The notes below the pieces were generated by a model. The model saw only the letters and a program-made list of their open reading frames with translations, was not told the DNA's origin and made no database searches. Shown one piece after another: positions 32,622 through 50,334 of a DNA stretch of 64,000 nucleotides. The position numbers were made by a program, and so were the translations under genes. Positions within the stretch are counted from its first letter, which is position 1; each line of letters opens with the position of its first letter. This DNA is from Trichuris trichiura (Eukaryota > Nematoda > Enoplea > Trichinellida > Trichuridae): assembly GCA_037903355.1 (NCBI GenBank), contig JBAJFE010000042.1:2306001-2370000 (forward strand), read 5' to 3'.

Positions 32622-33331
32622 GAGCTTATATTAATGGGAGCCTAGGTTTTCAGGGTGCAAAATGGTTGCGGAAATCACGCTGTGTTCATGTGAAAAATGT
32701 ACTACATTTACTCCGCTGAAAATAGGATGAGTTGAGTACCGAAAGTTCCGGAAAAATGCTTAATAATCCCGTTAACGCAGCAGGTGTTTGCGTAACCATT
32801 TTTCACAATTACTAGTAGCTGATTCTGAGAACTTAGTTTGTTAGGTGGCTGAAAGTCGTTGTTTCTTATGGTTTTGCTATGCTGAAATGGTATACTCGAA
32901 TTGGCACAGTAGCAATGTCAGTATGCTCTAAACTTTAGCGTCTATTTCAGGAAATTTTTCAGCGCGATGCTCATTATGGAACAGGGAGATTTTTGGCTGC
33001 AGATTCAGCATACTCGTCAGCTGACTTACTGTGTGTCTTTTCTGATGCGTTTATTTCAAGCTAACAATGGATCAGGTCAGCTTCGAAGGCTTCGTGCCCA
33101 TAATAAACCTTTCTCCGTAACGGGAGACAGATCGTAAATATAAAATTAAATTATATGAACCCGCTCGCAGTCATTCTGCTTGCAACACAACATGAAACTA
33201 TTAATGTATGGTTCCACCCTGAATCATTATCTATATTAATGCATTTGCTAGTTATACGCAACACAAAGGCCCCCTAGTGCTACAGTATTTTTTAAAATAG
33301 GGCAAGAAGGTAAGCAGACAAGTAATGGAAT
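32622..33331. other. Intergenic, nothing recognised
   Basis: No coding frame, repeat or RNA signature is supported up to the target duplication at 33332. Confidence 0.35.
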
Positions 33332-33345
33332 ATTACTATTTAATT

Positions 33346-33527
33346 TCATGTCGAGTTTCTTTTACGGAAAGTTTGTCCCGTTGATAATATTTTTATTATT
33401 CCGGAGCTTTCGGGTCGAACGAGACCCGAAAGCTCCGGAATAATGATAAAAAATATTGTCAACGGGACATACCTTCCGTAAAAGAAACTCGACATGAAAC
33501 TACACGGTCCCGTACCAAGAAGTTACA
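33346..33527 (-). mobile_element. 182-bp palindromic hammerhead-tail insertion with 14-bp target duplication
   Basis: ATTACTATTTAATT at 33332-33345 and again at 33528-33541 bounds the insertion. Inside, about 73-bp arms are near-perfect reverse complements (tail TTCTTTTACGGAAAGTTTGT, CCCGTTGATAATATTT, then CCGGAGCTTTCGGGTC), meeting at a 6-nt loop GAACGA around 33416-33421. The centre is exactly the stem II hairpin of the hammerhead, GGGTC-loop-GACCCGAAAGC, so each arm supplies the GAAA side and neither supplies CTGATGA. The right end carries GGTCCCGTACCAAGAAGTT, shared with PLE1 and the 38.3-kb copy. Confidence 0.85.
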
Positions 33528-33541
33528 ATTACTATTTAATT

Positions 33542-34140
33542 ATGCATGACTGCTGATCTATGTACCAGTTAAGCTTGCTTGTCTGCTATTCATTTTGTTG
33601 GTTCGTGTTTAAGTGCATTTAAGTGTTTTTTGGGAAGAATGGAAACAAAATACGAATTGTATTAGTCTACCTTGTCAAGGGTTCACAGTTTTTATGCAAG
33701 ATTTCAATTGGCATTTAGTAAAGCTAAGCATGGAAGGTCTTCATATACGGTTTCCTGCGTGGCTCCATTTCATTAAAAAGTGTTTTTTATATCAGAACTT
33801 TCTAAACTGTTTTTGTGCTATCGCCACATACGGTGTATGAATTGTTGTAATCCTCTTTCGGACAGAAACATTTTCGAAAGCTCTCAAATAGGCAATATTT
33901 TTTTTTATTAAACTCGCCCATTCCGCTTATGAGATCTGTCTTGGTGTTCTGTATGTGATACAACGCTTTATTAGTTTGTCGTTTTTGTAAGCATACTGTT
34001 TTCAATAACGCTGTTCGGAAATAATTAGCCAACGCGGTAGTGCTTTTATTTGTCTTCGCACATGGAGCGCAAAAAATATCTTGCCTAGTCAAAAAGAAAG
34101 CATCCATCTTTATATCACACTTCCCATTGTTTAGGAAAGC
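33542..34140. other. Intergenic, nothing recognised
   Basis: AT-rich. The frames at 33613-33840 and 33802-34107 have no support. Confidence 0.3.
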
Positions 34141-40577
<6,437 letters not shown>

Positions 40578-41159
40578 GTTTACAACATTAACTTACAAGA
40601 GGATCCGCTGCTTCTGTAGCAGTTGATAAAGCTGTTGTATCGCCTTACCTAGGAAATTTTTGGAGTAGAATACATTAATGTTACTCAAATAGAATTATTG
40701 GCATTCTTAGTAGAACTGGTGAGCAGCGAATATTTCAAGCTGACTGCATAGAAAATATATTCAGCTTTGTGCTCAAGATAGCAGAAGTTTTCACTTCTCA
40801 GGTCCCTATTTTTCGCGTGCTTTTTGTTACTAGTGCCTTCTTGCGAAGATCTGATTCCTTCTGTAACAGGAGCTTAGCTTCACTTTTTTCTTTTAGAAGT
40901 GATTTATATGACTCGGAGAGGGACATTCTTCACGTGCTTTTCTGAGTGAGTGAGGTCAATAATGTCAAACTATTCGTTACATGATAAATCATTGAGCGTT
41001 TAAAATCTATCTCATTCCATTGTCATTATGTCCGAAGATGATGAGATGGCTTTGCAGAGGCATATACATGGACTAACAGCTCATGGTGGCATCTTTCATC
41101 ATCTGGCGGCGTCTCTCATGGCATCTCTTCTGAGTCACCTTTATGATAAACTTTTATTC
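40578..41159. other. Receptor 5' flank
   Basis: Upstream of the minus-strand receptor. No other feature is seen. Confidence 0.3.
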
Positions 41160-41171
41160 AAGAAGACTTAC

Positions 41172-41698
41172 CGTTACGAAAAAAGAAAAAAGAAAACAAA
41201 TCAGGTGTTTCGTGGGCACCAAAAAGCGAAAAAAAAGAAGAAAAAAAGATAAAAAGAAAAAAAGAAGAAAGAAGAAAAAACGAACAAAGAAAAAAAGGAA
41301 GAGGACAACAAGGGGCGAAGAAGAATGAAGGGTGAGTGCCGGGAAAGCATATTTAATACCCGTTTGCTTGTTTAAAACAAACGGGTAAACGTCGATTGAA
41401 TGCTCGTTGGTCCTCATTTGTTCTCGTGCCGCCGTCGTGGAAGGTCGGTTGGAAGCTCGCTGCACCGTCTGACTGACTAGGCGGGACCGAAACCTGACGG
41501 CTCAAGATAGAGCTGACGGCAGTAGGTCTCTGCCAAAGTTGGTCGGATGGGGCGGCTTGCAACCATAAAGGCAGACCTGACCGGCAGTACAATTACGCTG
41601 ATGACGGGCCACGGAGAGGCCCGAAAGCTCCGTTAACGTTTTTTAAAATAAACGTTTAATGAAGAACGGGTTAAAAAATCCCGCGAAAATTTTAGAAT
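41172..41698 (+). mobile_element. 527-bp hammerhead-bearing PLE derivative with target duplication
   Basis: AAGAAGACTTAC at 41160-41171 and 41699-41710 bounds the insertion. Contents in order: a purine-rich tract (41176-41330), a short palindrome ACCCGTTTGC...AAACGGGTA (about 41359-41388), a 200-bp GC-richer leader shared with the 22.0-kb copy, a hammerhead core (41597-41628) and tail AACGGGTTAAAAAATCCCGCG. No coding region is retained. Confidence 0.8.
41597..41628 (+). ncRNA. Hammerhead ribozyme core
   Basis: GCTGATGA, six-base-pair stem II CGGGCC/GGCCCG with a 7-nt loop, GAAAGC. It is one of the best-preserved cores in the window. Confidence 0.62.
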
Positions 41699-41710
41699 AA
41701 GAAGACTTAC

Positions 41711-44700
41711 ACTTTTTAAATGGAAAAGCGTCAGCCGAATTTCACTGACCGTGAAGCTGTCACTTCTATTGGTGATTTCGCTGTGACGGACTTGTAGTCA
41801 GTAAAATTTTTTTGATGAACTCCTGTTACTTTTTTAAAAAGTCAGGTCATCCATCATCTGGTGTCAGAATTACTATTGTCGTTTGTATAAGGAAGTCGAA
41901 GCATTTTTTTTGAGGAAGCGAATGGATAGCAGAACTTCATTGATCGCAAAGCCATCGTTTGTGCTGCCAATTTAATTGCGATCAATGTGGCAAATTAATC
42001 AGTAACTTTTCCCTGTTGACATTTGACATGCTGACAAGAGAATTTATCATATAACAAAAGTTCATGTATTGTCCATTTTATTTCTGCAAGCACAGCAGCC
42101 TTCGACGAACAACAGTGTGTTTCCATGAATTGGGTAAATTTAGAGTGTATTCATTTTATTCTACAACGTTAGGTGTTTGTTGCATGTTCCATTCTGTTTC
42201 TCTCAAACTTCATATGGTCTCAGTTTTTTCATATTGTTCATATAAAAGCTTGTAGAATTGCAGCAGAAAGGAAGAGAAAAAAGTTAATGACCGAAGCGCT
42301 GAAGTATGCCAGAATTATAAACCTAAATGCGAATCTGGGGTACACTGCATACGGCTAAAAGGCTGTAATACTGAAATGTGCTAAGTTTTCTCTCGTTGAC
42401 CCTTTATTCTGCGAAAAAAATCGCTACACTTTGCCATAAAGAACTGTGCAGTTTTAGAATCATGCTCTCACGTATAAAAAAAGTTGAGATACTGGTCACG
42501 TGAATGAATCAGACGCGAAAGTCAACAAATTATAAAGCTTACTTTGAATAGTAGCAAGCAAGTCAGAAGAAAAACCAATTCATGCGGCCTGGGCAAAATA
42601 TAATGAATGAATGGTAGCGCGATGATGCGAATTGTTTTTCAGCGTCGTCAGCGCTTTCCTAAAACGAAAATAATGTATTCCTAATTTTCTAAACCTTCCT
42701 TGTCACTGCAGCTTTTATGATCGTACTAATCAAGGACCATAACCTGTCCTTATTGGCAGTAAGGTAACTGCGATCTTCAGAATACATCGAAAATCAGGTA
42801 AGAGGACGGAAGCAGGGAATTATTAAAACGAGCTAATTGCTGAAACTTCATAAATAAGAAGGCTTACGAAAACTGATCAGAGAGCAAAGTTACTGAGAGC
42901 AGACCACTGCTGACGTTGGCAACAAGTGGCTGGTATTACAGCCACAAAGATGCACAAGCGCCAAAGGAAATGACTGAATAAGCTTTCACATTCTTCATGC
43001 TTCTGCTTAAGTCAATTTTAAGTGTAGCTTTGAATATAACAGAGGCCTTGACGCCCGGCTCCTGCGTAATATTTTTTTAATGAGACGGTACATTTAAGTA
43101 CAAATTTTTTTCAAAAAATATTGTGTTAATTTTTCCCATTGACGTAACTTCCAATCATCATTTTTGCCTCAAATGAAGAATACGTGACCTTTTTTCTGCA
43201 CCGTAAAAACCAGAACTTTTCATTTTCCGTCTTCAAGTAGTAGTTAACTACGTGCAGTAATTGCACACATGCTGAAAAGTAATTGCGCAAACAGTTTACT
43301 TGCGCATGACCAACTTTATTCTTGTGCAAACACTCTACGCTTTCTGGATGTGTCTCTACGACCGACACTGAAGACAGAAGCTTACGCATCCTGAAATCTT
43401 TTTGTATTTTATGTAAGAAAAAAACAGACAACGATAACGAGTCTGAATCTGAGAAACCAATAATCAGTTTTGAATAATCCTATATTTCACTACAAAAACT
43501 ATTACTACTTCTGAACGGCTTGACTGACCGCTGAAGTTGTTCGATGACTGTAATTATGAGTACACGCATAGAAATTAATTGTCTTGACGGTTTTGCTAAC
43601 GCAGCTTGCGATGAACGAATAAGACTTCGCGAGTCATGTTTGATTCGTGCGAATCATTTGTCTCATTATGCGTCACCAACCGACTTGATTATTTACCGGG
43701 GCCAACAGGGCACAGCTTTAGTTTGACCTTAGCTTGAGCACGTCACTTCGACCAGAAAGGGCTCAGTTTTAGTTTAAAGCTTCATGTGCCCACAACAGCT
43801 AGGACAAATATGACTTGATTTGAGCTTTAACCTTAGGTTGCATACAGTTACAACACCGTTTCTCAACTTAACGATGAATGCCAAAGGGCAGTTGGAGGAC
43901 AATAGCGCAGACAACCGGCTGATATCACCTCAAAAGCACGCTATCCAGCTCAGAAGCTCTATAAGGAAGAATAACGAAGATCATGTCTTCGCAGGGCTCA
44001 GACTTCTTGCCCTCCCCCGCATCCATTAATGCAGGAACCAATTTACTCACGGGGAACTAATTCACCTGACGAAATCACCCAATGCATATCTGCACTGTAA
44101 GATTGAACTCTCAATTTCCCAAGCTTAATGTATTAATAATTCCATTCGCAATGCGCGTTTTTTTGACAAAAGAAAGCTTCAGCTCAAAATTGTTGTATTT
44201 TCAGCAGTGAACTCGGTAAGCTTCAAAGTGAAAACGTCAAGTTGGCGTTTTATCCTGCCCGTAATCCGGTATGAATTGGTATCATGTTTAGAGAACTACA
44301 GGTGCACAGCCCATTTATTCGCACACGCACATAAGATCATGAAGCAAACCCTCAAAGCTTTGAAGCTTCGACTGGATTAACTTGAAATAAATAGTCTTCA
44401 CCTTATAACTGTGAGACTGCATGCATTGCTAAAAGGTCATTACAGGTAATTGATGTTTGGCATTTTTACGTGTTCTGCAATGATGCACCTATTCCAAGAC
44501 TTCCGACTGTCTTCAATCTATCAGCTTTACCTGCTGTTTCAGGAAGCTCTCAACTGGCAACCTTTTCTTCCTTTTTGCTAGACCGTGCCGGAAACACCGA
44601 GTTAGTTTACTTTTTTAATACTCGGCTGTCTTAATCTGCATGAACTGGTGCTACTTTGACCCTATTGTGCCTTCATGCCTTCGCCAAGGATGGGGTCGGA

Positions 44701-45340
44701 GGAACCCTGAAGGCTGCTCCGCATTTTACCTATGTCAAATAAACAGTCTGAAACGTGCACCTGTTCAACTGCATTGCATTGTTCTATAATCGTTACAAGT
44801 AATCAATTTGCAGTAATAGGGCAAAACGGCTGAATTTTCAAGCTGTTTAGCCGTTCGCCTTGGTGCGTTCCATTGATAGCGCATTCAGATAATTCAAGCT
44901 TTATGTCTGACTGTCCTGTCTGGTTTTCACTTGACCTTATCACAGCAGCAGTCGTGCTACTGTCACAAGGCTTTCCGAACTGACTGCTAAAACAATGCAG
45001 CAAGGCTAAGCTTAAGCCTAAGTCTCAGAATCATGATGAACGACTTCCATCCAGCCTAAACGTAGGGCTCGTACCTAATAGATCAACACAGAAGCAAACG
45101 TTGAAGAACTTTTAAAAATTCCAATGTCATCAATTCAAAAATTAATTAAGCATATATATATTGGCTTAGTACATACTGCAAGAAGGAATGAGAACTTCCC
45201 TGTCAGTTCTTGCCTGCTTATAAACAGTAACCCTCTGAAATGCAATTGTTCATAACGATCTGTTAACCTTTCGTAATTCAATCACAGGTGTGCCATTTAT
45301 TATGGCCTCTATCGCCAAACTTTCAGCATCTAGCTGGTCC
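41711..45340. other. Gene-poor AT-rich stretch
   Basis: Only short frames occur (42064-42255, 43126-43431, 43820-44029), with no family resemblance and no splice context that I can support. Confidence 0.3.
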
Positions 45341-45397
45341 TGTCATCAGCATTGAATACTTTCGCCCAGATTAGGCAAAAGGATTCAATGCTGACAC
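45341..45397. repeat. Small hairpin with about 20-24 bp stem
   Basis: TCAGCATTGAATACTTTCGC pairs with GCAAAAGGATTCAATGCTGA with two mismatches and a short loop, extended by TGTC/GACA across a bulge. It could be a small structured RNA or a remnant of a mobile element. Confidence 0.55.
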
Positions 45398-46180
45398 CGT
45401 ATTATGATTATAATGAACGTCCAAACCCAAGTATATTATGAAATGCAAGAATTCTAAAATGGAAAGTGACTTTTTTTTATTCTGAAGGATGCAGTTTAAA
45501 CCGAATACCGGAAATTACTGACCTCGAAACTTTTTGTACTATCCTTTTTTTCGTGGTAAACAATATACTGAATCACTCTCTCTAGACGAATCCGCAGTAA
45601 CCCTTGGCTTTAGTTGCGTCGACGATGAAGTTGGGGAAGGCAAATCCCGAAAGGCTCAGTGTGATTGTTTCACTCATTTTGTCAGCATATTAAGTAGATT
45701 TGTCTTCCGTAACAGTAATATCGCTATCTTGCGGACCCATTACCAGAAGTTTCGTGTTCAATGGAATAGAAAGCGTGTTACAATGCATAACAAATGCTTT
45801 TTAAGAAATAAGAGAGTAGACTACCCTATACGTTCGTATTTGTTATTCTTTATAAACTTTGGAACAGCATTACTACGTTCTCGATGGGAGCCATCCTCTT
45901 GACGAAGTGATGTTAGTTTTCTACACTGGAATTAACGCTATCTAGTATAATGCTTTGGCTGCCTCTCTTCAATATTTGTAATTGGTTCTATTTTTCACTC
46001 AGAAATCTTTAACTGCACTGAATCCACAATCAACTCTGCATGAAAACGGAAAAGCAGTAGAAGCAATCCGGAATGTTGTAATATTCGTTGCTTTAACCAA
46101 AATGCCAATATTTGCTCTTGAATATCAGTATTAGTTCCCATAACTCTATCTCTGCTTAATCCGCACTGAGGAATAGATCC
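45398..46180. other. No supported gene
   Basis: A 122-codon frame (45534-45902) has no recognisable domain or signal and is treated as chance. Confidence 0.3.
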
Positions 46181-46193
46181 ATAGCTCAGTAAT

Positions 46194-46389
46194 CTTGAAA
46201 ACATGATGCTTTGGTACGGGAGTATGTGTTTTCATATTGAAAGTATCTTTATTACGGATTCTCCCGTTGAGACGTAAAATAAAAAGATTTTTTTTCTCAA
46301 AAATTCAGATTCAAAAGAATTCTCGGAAAGAGAAAAAAATCTTTTTATTTTACGTCTCAACGGGAGAATCCGTAATAAAGATACTTTCA
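46194..46389. mobile_element. 196-bp palindromic insertion with 13-bp target duplication
   Basis: ATAGCTCAGTAAT at 46181-46193 and 46390-46402 bounds it. The arms 46238-46298 and 46330-46389 are reverse complements apart from one T in a homopolymer (ATTACGGATTCTCCCGTTGA is in the arm), with a 31-bp centre. The left end has TTGGTACGGGAG, the reverse complement of the CCCGTACCAA end motif of the other copies. No hammerhead core is left. Confidence 0.85.
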
Positions 46390-46499
46390 ATAGCTCAGTA
46401 ATAGATTTTCAAAGCTGCCATTCTCAAAGCAACGTCCCTTTGTACACATTTGGTATATAGCTGATAACGAGGCACGCAAGCGTCGAAAGTTTCGAGTAC

Positions 46500-46985
46500 G
46501 TATTCCGTAAAAGCAAAAAAGCTTCTTTATTAAAAACGTTTGCGGTTGAGCCAGTTTCTTCAGATAACGGTTATTGATATAAACGGACTGTACGGTGCTT
46601 GCGGGTCTAACCGTGACCCGTCATGAGCGCATCTTCGGCACGGACCGTACCTATAGTCCGGCTAGGCGTTCTCTTCGCCATCAGACTGACAAAATGAGAT
46701 CAAGGCACGACGCCTCAATATGGAGCTGACAGCTTACCCATTCGCTTACTTGACATCAAGTCAACGTGGCCTAGAAGCAATTGTTCTTGTTGCTATATCT
46801 GCAATCATGTGTGGATAAAGTTGGTCGGATGAAATGACTTGCAAATATGAAGACCAGTCTGTTGAGCGACACCCACTGCGCTGATGACGGGTCAAGATTA
46901 GATTCAGAAGCTCTGCACAGTCTGTTTATATCAATAGCGTTGTCTGAAAAAACGGGCTTAACCGCAAAAGCTTTTAAAAAACGGT
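46500..46985. mobile_element. Mosaic insertion with two inverted decayed hammerheads
   Basis: The outer arms (about 46505-46630 and 46865-46985) are imperfect reverse complements, each with a decayed core (46597-46628 minus: CTCATGA; 46880-46912 plus: CTGATGA but unpaired stem II). The segment 46743-46812 matches the outer block of the AT-rich inverted-repeat element (ACATCAAGTCAACGTGGCC, TAGAAGCAATTG), followed by AAGTTGGTCGGATG of the PLE leader. The element is a patchwork of two repeat families. Confidence 0.6.
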
Positions 46986-46989
46986 TTAC

Positions 46990-48050
46990 GAAAGAAAAGA
47001 AAGGATAAATCCTCTTATTACTAAACTGAACACACTGGTACGAAAGAGTGCAATTCGGACCTATTAAAGCAAACTGCAGTTTTAAAGCGGAAATGTGATA
47101 CTCAGATTCAAAAACCACCAAGTCACTTTGCACTCTAAATAGCTTAGAAAAAAGTTAGTTTCTGTTTCACATATGCTTGACTGTTTCTTTATAAAACTTG
47201 CGTTAACAATCAAAAGGTTTGAATTATATAATTTTCATACACGAATGTCAGCTTTTATGGTTCCAATTTTATTAAAGGAAACAGTAAATCTTCTTACAGA
47301 TATCTCAGAGACGATTCACATGTTGTGTTTTGGAAAAGGTAGTTTGCCCAGGCAGAGCAAAAAATAGAGTCCCTTAGGTACAAGATGTTGCGTAAAGTTC
47401 ATAGTTTTTTCCATCTAACGATTTAACTGACATCAAAGTCTTTCTTCAAACGAAGAAGAGGGTGAAAGCAATAACAGACAACATCAAATCCGAGAAACGG
47501 TTCCCATGCTCTTCGTTGAAATTTCATCATTGTGTAACAGCGCAGATCAGGTCTGTTTTATTAGTCAAGTCAAAGCACGGCTCGCACATGCACACAGCCA
47601 ACTCACCGACCTACTACCGTCCCGCCGTAACACTCACGACACGCTCAGACGCGTCATCAAGTCATTCGTCACATCTTACGAATCTGATAAAAATATCTTC
47701 CCTCAGTCTTTCAGGTAGTCATCGATCTAACGCATTACGTAAACCGCTGTCCAGTTAGCTTTTGGGATCGCTTTGAAGAACCCCGCTGGTCGCTGAGATT
47801 TTCGTATTATCAATCGTTCCACGCGTTTGTCAAATGACAAGGTCTGGCTGTTTGTGATGAATTGAAGCAGGTTTCCATTCCGTTACGGAGATTGGCTTAC
47901 ACTTATGCATTTTTCTGAATCGATTTAGGCGGACCATCCGGCATCCCTTAATTTTATGCACAATTTGAAAATTCACGTTACCGATTTACTTTTTTACCTC
48001 CCGACTTGTTTCCTATCACGACGTTAATTTTACTATCCTAGGAGTGTCTG
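46990..48050. other. No gene; probable Gypsy-derived 3' sequence at right
   Basis: The 47462-47758 plus-strand frame lies antisense to what may be the eroded 3' end of the Gypsy-like element. Nothing is identified with confidence. Confidence 0.25.
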
Positions 48051-48059
48051 TCAAAACGT

Positions 48060-49600
48060 CATTAGCTGGCTGGATATCCACACGATCCTGGGCCTGGCGA
48101 TCGTAACTGCGACACTGACGCTCTTGTGCCAGTTCAATATGCATATGAGCGAAGTCTTTGGCTCATATTATTTGTTGCACCGCTTCGGCGATAGCGTCTT
48201 ACGGTGACTGCAAAAACGAAGGCTGTGTAGCAAATTGAGGCAAAAGTTTTGGCTCTCCTCTGAACAACAGTAGCTAAGGCGACAGTCGAGTTACTGCATG
48301 ACGGCTCGTTTGATAAGCGTACGGAACCAAAGGTAAACCTTCTTCCCAGTCTTCATGTTCCAAAGCACATGTGCTAAGCATGCGTAAAAGAGTCCTGTTA
48401 CTCCTTTAGACAATTCCATCACCTTGCGGGTGGTAAAATGTCGTTCGCGTTTTCTTTATTCCAAATGCCTTCAGCACGTCAGTGAGGATGGGGTTTTCTA
48501 AAATGTATACTTTTGTCAGAGTGCAGTAGTTTGGGCATACTGAACCAGTAGAATTTGCTTACATGCTACTTAAGAGCCGCAGCCGCCTAACGTTCAAGGA
48601 TAGGCAATGCTTCAATCCAATTTTGGCTTCTTTTGTACGGATTTTCTGTGTCCCGTTGCTTCAATCCAATATTCGAAATAATCTTGAGCGACCAAAACAC
48701 AATGGTTGCCGTACTTGTTAATAGGAACTTCTAATACATCAACGGCTAAAGACTACCGTAGGTTGCTTATGGGCACTGACTGCAAAGAAACGGGTTCAGG
48801 ACGATTACGCTTGGCAGATTTCACGCGATTTGCAGTAGTCTCTGATATCCCAGGCCATCCTTGGCCAATAAGCAATTTGCCTAAGGCGATAAGTAATTTT
48901 CTCTGAAGCAAGATGTGCACCACTAGGAGTGTTATGAAAGAGCTGCAGCCACCCGCTGGTGCAGTGACTTGGGAATTGGAACTTCATGGCTTCCATTTGG
49001 CTGGATATGGACAAGCTGGTGTAGGATACCCTCGAACAAGGATAGGGTATGCCATATATGCCCGTAGGGGTTTAACATGGGCCGCTTTTTCCACACATGT
49101 GGGGTTTTATTCCTTCTGCGTCCATCTGCCGTAATAGTTTCCATTACGTAATTTAAACAATTGTCACTGCACTGCTCAAGCTTAAGCTCTTCCGTCGTTG
49201 TCCTGGGCAAGCCACGGAATATATCGATAAAATATAAACTGTTGGATTATAAGAACGTACTATATATAACCCGAGAATTTTGGAGTAACAAGGTCACGGT
49301 GCGTCGGTGTGACGGAAGGTTGCTCGTTTTCTTTGCATTAATAAAGTGTGTATCATTTCGGCTGTCACGAGGTTTGATACCTGACAGTCGTTATTTCTCG
49401 TTTCACTAGAGCAACCGCGCATGGCGCGTGGCTAACAAACGGTTGCCCAGATAACAGGTCCGCCTGGTTCCCTTCGCCTGGTCAGTACTTCTTTTGAAGT
49501 CGAATTCTCGTAACGCAGTGGCCCACCGGATGATCCTTCGTGGCTGCTCCCTTTGTACTGGGCAGTTTCTATGCACAGAAGCACAGGGGTCCAAGCAGAA
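48060..49600 (-). pseudogene. Ty3/Gypsy retrotransposon pol remnant (RNase H, integrase)
   Basis: On the minus strand, in order: an RNase H end (RRIIRWATALREFDF, about 49400-49560), integrase H2C2 zinc finger (HNTPSGAHLASEKI ... YWPRM ... CKSREICQA, about 48805-48940), integrase core start (AVDVLEVPINKYGNHCVLVA), a later core block (KAFGIKKTRTTFYHPQGDG, about 48440-48490), and SNRTLLRMLSTCALEHEDW. Frames shift between blocks and several stops interrupt them, so it is dead. No LTRs were found. A 35-bp PLE-tail insertion splits the core just after the YWIEA position. Confidence 0.75.
48622..48656. mobile_element. 35-bp PLE tail insertion with 14-bp target duplication
   Basis: TGCTTCAATCCAAT occurs at 48608-48621 and again at 48657-48670. 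Between them is only TTTGGCTTCTTTTGTACGGA followed by TTTTCTGTGTCCCGT, which matches the 3' tail of PLE1 (3976-4012, minus-strand 3' end). This looks like an extreme 5' truncation that left nothing but the tail. Confidence 0.85.
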
Positions 49601-50334
49601 ACAGCTACGTTTTTCTTTTCCTGTTTCTACTTGGCATAAGCAAAATGTTGTACCTTGTAATTGCGCAGCAAGTGTAACTCAAGACGGCATTCACTTACCA
49701 TTATGGCCGCGTAAAAAAGGCCATGAGAAAGAATAGAGAAGTACGGAACAAGCCGCGGCAAGCTGTCCTGGCGGTCAGTCGGCGGGCGCGAATTATCCGT
49801 GACCGATCCGGTTTGACGCAACTAATCGACCGAAAATTGTGTTTGCATTACTCAATAGAAAAACAGAGTGCTAATAGAGGGACAAGACCACATTGGAATT
49901 AGTTCAAAAAGGTCCCATTATCCATTCGGTAGCAGCGCACGAAAAGCTTCAAAGAAAAGTTGGTCTTTCATCAACTTTCCAATTCATCCATGGCGTATTC
50001 ATTTTTTCAGGTAAACGCCAGCTGCCAGCAAGTCGCGTTTTTATTATTAGTTATTTCTAACAAGAGCTATGAAGACTGATGTCAAGACATTCGAAGCTAA
50101 TTTGCGTCCTATCTTTTGAAGCAGCATGTCGCTTATGCGTCATGAGAATTAACATATGTAATTAACGTCTTCCTGTAGCGTCGCCTCAGTTGACTTATGC
50201 TCTATAAAACATTGAAATCAATAACCTATCAGGGCAATATTGGGAATGGACAAGACAGGTCCTCAAGTGCGTTTCAGTTCATAGTCATCTGACTTTTAGC
50301 CAGCTTCTTCAAAATGCAGGTACTTTGATGGTCA
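49601..50334. other. Possible eroded Gypsy sequence, receptor 5' flank
   Basis: The left part may continue the Gypsy remnant (RT/RNase H region), without recognisable motifs. The right part is the presumed promoter region of the receptor at 50335. Confidence 0.25.

Noticed and set aside
33346..33527. Complete hammerhead at the 33.4-kb palindrome
   Set aside because: The CTGATGA strand is absent; both arms give the GAAA side, so only stem II is intact.
41028..41328. Lysine-rich protein frames
   Set aside because: They translate the purine-rich tract inside the 41.2-kb insertion.
45341..45397. Hammerhead ribozyme on the minus strand
   Set aside because: GAAA precedes CUGAUGA by about 12 nt, too short to hold stems III and I.
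45534..45902. 122-codon frame as a gene
   Set aside because: No signal peptide, domain, homologous block or splice context; composition like the surrounding DNA.
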